DNA of 17,731 nt from JOPF133 sp052144935. GTDB taxonomy: Bacteria; Acidobacteriota; Terriglobia; Bryobacterales; Bryobacteraceae. How positions within the stretch are numbered: the first letter of the stretch is position 1; each line of letters opens with the position of its first letter. Shown here piece after piece: positions 16,256 through 17,731 of the stretch. The notes under the pieces were generated by a model. The model did not search any database. It was not told the origin of the DNA and worked only from the letters and a program-made list of their open reading frames with translations. Made by a program: the position numbers and the translations under genes. The DNA lies in assembly GCA_052144935.1 (NCBI GenBank), contig JBKQPR010000193.1:1-17731 (forward strand), given 5' to 3'.

Positions 16256-16436
16256 GTCTGACGGATTTTGCTTCCAGTGTGTCGGTGCGGCGGGTATTAG
16301 GGAACGGGCTGGTAACGCTGGTACCGGTGAAGTGACGGAATCCCGAAACGGAGGGGCGGTCCGTGGCGTTATGTTACAACAGTATCGAAAGCGGCGCGAG
16401 AAGGCGCCGCCGGACGCTTAACCGGAGGATAACGAC
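16256..16436. promoter_or_regulatory. Upstream region of the coiled-coil gene
   Basis: The region drives, or drove, the gene at 16437. A short GGCGC/GCGCC hairpin (about 16393-16408) precedes a strong GGAGG ribosome site at 16423-16427, 9 bp before the ATG. No certain promoter hexamers are seen. A frame of 70 codons starting at 16209 crosses repeat F and is not supported. Confidence 0.4.
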
Positions 16437-16865
16437 ATGGGCGACATCTACGTCGAGAATTATAAGAAGGCCGTATCCGGCGCATATGACCGCTGGAACA
16501 AAAAGCTGGCCGACATCAACAAGGACCTTGCGCCGATCCAGAAACAGATTGACGACCTGGAAAAGAATAGCAAACCCAGCGACGATGACAAGAAAAAGCT
16601 CAAAGATCTCTACAGCGATCGCGACGATCTCCGCAAGAAGGTGGATAACGCGAACTTGAGCTTGAAGGTTGACCTGATGCTGGTCGAGTTGGACCCGAAG
16701 GCCGATCAGAAAGAGGCCCTGAAGCTTCCAGACTGGTTGGAGAAAATGGTCAAGGACAAGGGCATTCCCATTAACAAGTACATCGTGATTTCGGCGGACG
16801 TGGACTTCGACTATAAGACCGGCAAGATCAAGAAATTCGTCTCTTTAGTCAACGTGAAATGGTAG
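16437..16865 (+). CDS. Small lysine- and aspartate-rich coiled-coil protein, unknown function
   Basis: Protein of 142 residues with GGAGG 9 bp before the ATG, one of the best ribosome sites in the window. There is no signal peptide, so it is probably cytoplasmic. Residues about 15-75 (WNKKLADINKDLAPIQKQID, DLEKN, DDDKKKLKDLYSDRDDLRKK) predict a charged antiparallel coiled coil broken near NSKPSD. Residues about 80-142 look like a small alpha/beta domain (LMLVELDP, LPDWLEKMVKDKGIP, YIVISADVDFDYKTGKI). The frame is intact and lysine codons are far denser than in neighbouring genes. Repeats F and G flank it at a distance. I do not recognise the family. Confidence 0.8.
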   Translation: MGDIYVENYKKAVSGAYDRWNKKLADINKDLAPIQKQIDDLEKNSKPSDDDKKKLKDLYSDRDDLRKKVDNANLSLKVDLMLVELDPKADQKEALKLPDWLEKMVKDKGIPINKYIVISADVDFDYKTGKIKKFVSLVNVKW

Positions 16866-16917
16866 GCTGAAGGCCTCAGTCGCCACCTGCATGGAAATCG
16901 CACCTGCAGTTCGGCTT

Positions 16918-17130
16918 AGCGCGTGTCGCGGTCGGCGGCGCCTCCGCGCGGATGGACGCTCTCGGCCCGCGGTCGCAGGGCCGCCGCCCACCGCGCAGCG
17001 GGCGGGACCCCGGGCTGAAACGGCCAGACTGGTTCGGCCTGGGGGCCGGCAGCCGGGCAGCGAATCGCCATGCGTCCTCGCGCCGGCATCGTCCTGCGCG
17101 CCGCCTGGCGCTCGTCGCGATCGGCGCCGC
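16918..17130 (+). repeat. GC-rich modular repeat, locus G (one perfect core)
   Basis: The core at 16963-17005 has both hairpins perfect: CGGCCC 16963-16968 with GGGCCG 16978-16983, and CCGCCC 16984-16989 with GGGCGG 17000-17005. It is followed by a shortened module 2 (GACTGGTTCGGCCTGGGGGC) and a module 3 (GGCATCGTCCTGCGCGCCGC) to about 17128. The right edge comes within 10 bp of the stop codon of the next, convergent gene. Confidence 0.86.
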
Positions 17131-17135
17131 CAACC

Positions 17136-17605
17136 CTAATCGCGTGGTTCTTCAGCCAGAATCCCCGGTTGCTGACCTCCAAGTGCCTCAATCGCATGCC
17201 CGATCGCGCAGCGGTCCTCCTGCCGGAACCCGCGCGTCGGGTGCCGGACTCTCAAAAAGCTGATCTCCTTTACATCGCCAAGGTTGTCCTGGCACACAAT
17301 CCCGTGGTTGGCGTTGGGATCTATGGCGAACGCGTCATCCCCCCTCGACAGGTAGGGCCAAAGGCGTATCGACATGAGAATCACCAGATCGGGTTCGAGC
17401 TTTGCGACGACCTTCTTCAGCTTCCTGTTCGCCAACCCCAGATCAGCTTCACGCGGAAACGTGCTGTGGCCGTCCAGCGGGTGGCCGTCCGCGTAGTTCC
17501 AGAACGCGACGCTATCCAGAACCGCCTGTCGCTCTGAGAGGCTCGCCGTTTGCCGGCCGAACATCCCATTGATCCAGTTCGTCCAAAAACGGTGGGTCCA
17601 CTCCC
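17136..17605 (-). pseudogene. Uracil-DNA-glycosylase-like protein, 5'-truncated by terminal repeat
   Basis: Some 155 residues outside the terminal repeat look like one protein: HRFWTNWINGMFG, then SVAFWNYADGHPLDG, KLKKVVAKLEPDLVILMS and IRLWPYLSR, and near the end FLRVRHPTRGF. The order FWxN-x(n)-FxNY-x(n)-LxPDxVxxx-x-xxLW-x(n)-(R)HPxxGF resembles uracil-DNA-glycosylase-superfamily proteins of uncharacterised type often found in accessory DNA. The N-terminal part, where such proteins carry an early glycine-rich active-site motif, is missing because the frame enters the terminal repeat at 17606. The in-frame extension to 17699 is repeat sequence and probably not part of the gene. Stop TAG is at 17136. 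Confidence 0.55.
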
Positions 17606-17731
17606 CTAGCGGGAGTTTACAAGATATGAGCGCGTTTCTGTGGTGCCGCCTCGCCTCTCTCACCCCGGGATCGGCGCTATTCTTCTGAAAATAAGTCACT
17701 TAAGGCGACGCACCAGGCCGGGAATTGGCGA
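17606..17731 (-). repeat. Right terminal inverted repeat, probable mobile-element end
   Basis: Reverse complement of bases 2-127 with 124 of 126 bases identical. It stops after the same CCCGCTAG. It interrupts the 5' part of the uracil-DNA-glycosylase-like gene, which indicates insertion or recombination at this point. Confidence 0.85.

Noticed and set aside
16209..16421. 70-codon frame upstream of the coiled-coil gene
   Set aside because: It starts inside repeat F, has no ribosome site, and shows no protein-like composition.
284..17005. Integron attC array or Chi/KOPS-like motif as an explanation for the oriented repeats
   Set aside because: The attC core sites (RYYYAAC/GTTRRRY) are not seen, no cassette-like genes lie between copies, and the core is far longer than Chi or KOPS motifs. 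The orientation bias itself is kept as a finding.
1..17731. tRNA or rRNA genes
   Set aside because: No cloverleaf with a TTC-arm consensus and no rRNA signature was noticed on either strand, though a covariance search was not possible.

Overview
The window looks like accessory, partly decayed DNA from a high-GC soil bacterium of the Acidobacteriota, most probably a Solibacter/Bryobacter-type member. This rests on the gene families, not on a database match. They include an ADOP-type permease start, a fragment of the soil-associated TIGR03435 family, a carboxypeptidase-regulatory-like protein, the C-terminal tail of an Oar/TonB-type receptor, and several Tat-exported glycoside hydrolases.

Layout. 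Positions 1-127 and 17606-17731 are near-identical inverted copies of one sequence, probably a mobile-element end. Positions 128-819 hold repeat debris, followed by a truncated ADOP permease (820-1293). GC-rich repeat locus B (1294-1640) separates it from two intact minus-strand enzymes, a GH9 enzyme (1647-4217) and a GH31 enzyme (4514-7987). Next come a truncated TIGR03435 gene and a frameshifted carboxypeptidase-regulatory-like relic with its terminator. Repeat locus C (9237-10180) follows, then an intact plus-strand DUF4038 glycoside hydrolase-like gene with a terminator (10645-12129). Repeat locus D, a TPR relic joined to the first codons of a tyrosine recombinase, and repeat locus E come next. 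Then there is a TIM-barrel gene broken by a roughly 90-bp insertion (14420-15992), a receptor tail, repeat locus F, a small lysine-rich coiled-coil gene (16437-16865), repeat locus G and a 5'-truncated uracil-DNA-glycosylase-like gene.

Function. GH9, GH31, the DUF4038 enzyme and the broken TIM-barrel protein suggest extracytoplasmic breakdown of plant cell-wall glycans. Xyloglucan (GH9 endo-cleavage plus GH31 alpha-xylosidase) is the most economical guess. DUF4038/GH140-type enzymes point to side chains of branched pectin. No dedicated regulator or intact transporter is visible.

Most unusual feature. A GC-rich modular repeat occurs at seven loci with 14 recognisable copies of a roughly 43-bp core. 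The core forms two adjacent hairpins, CGGCCC-N9-GGGCCG and CCGCCC-N10-GGGCGG. All 14 copies lie in the same orientation, whatever the direction of neighbouring genes, and several loci begin or end where a gene homology stops. The best copies sit in a tandem array with a fixed module order. This looks like an oriented, non-coding repeat family associated with breakpoints, not like coding sequence or a CRISPR array.
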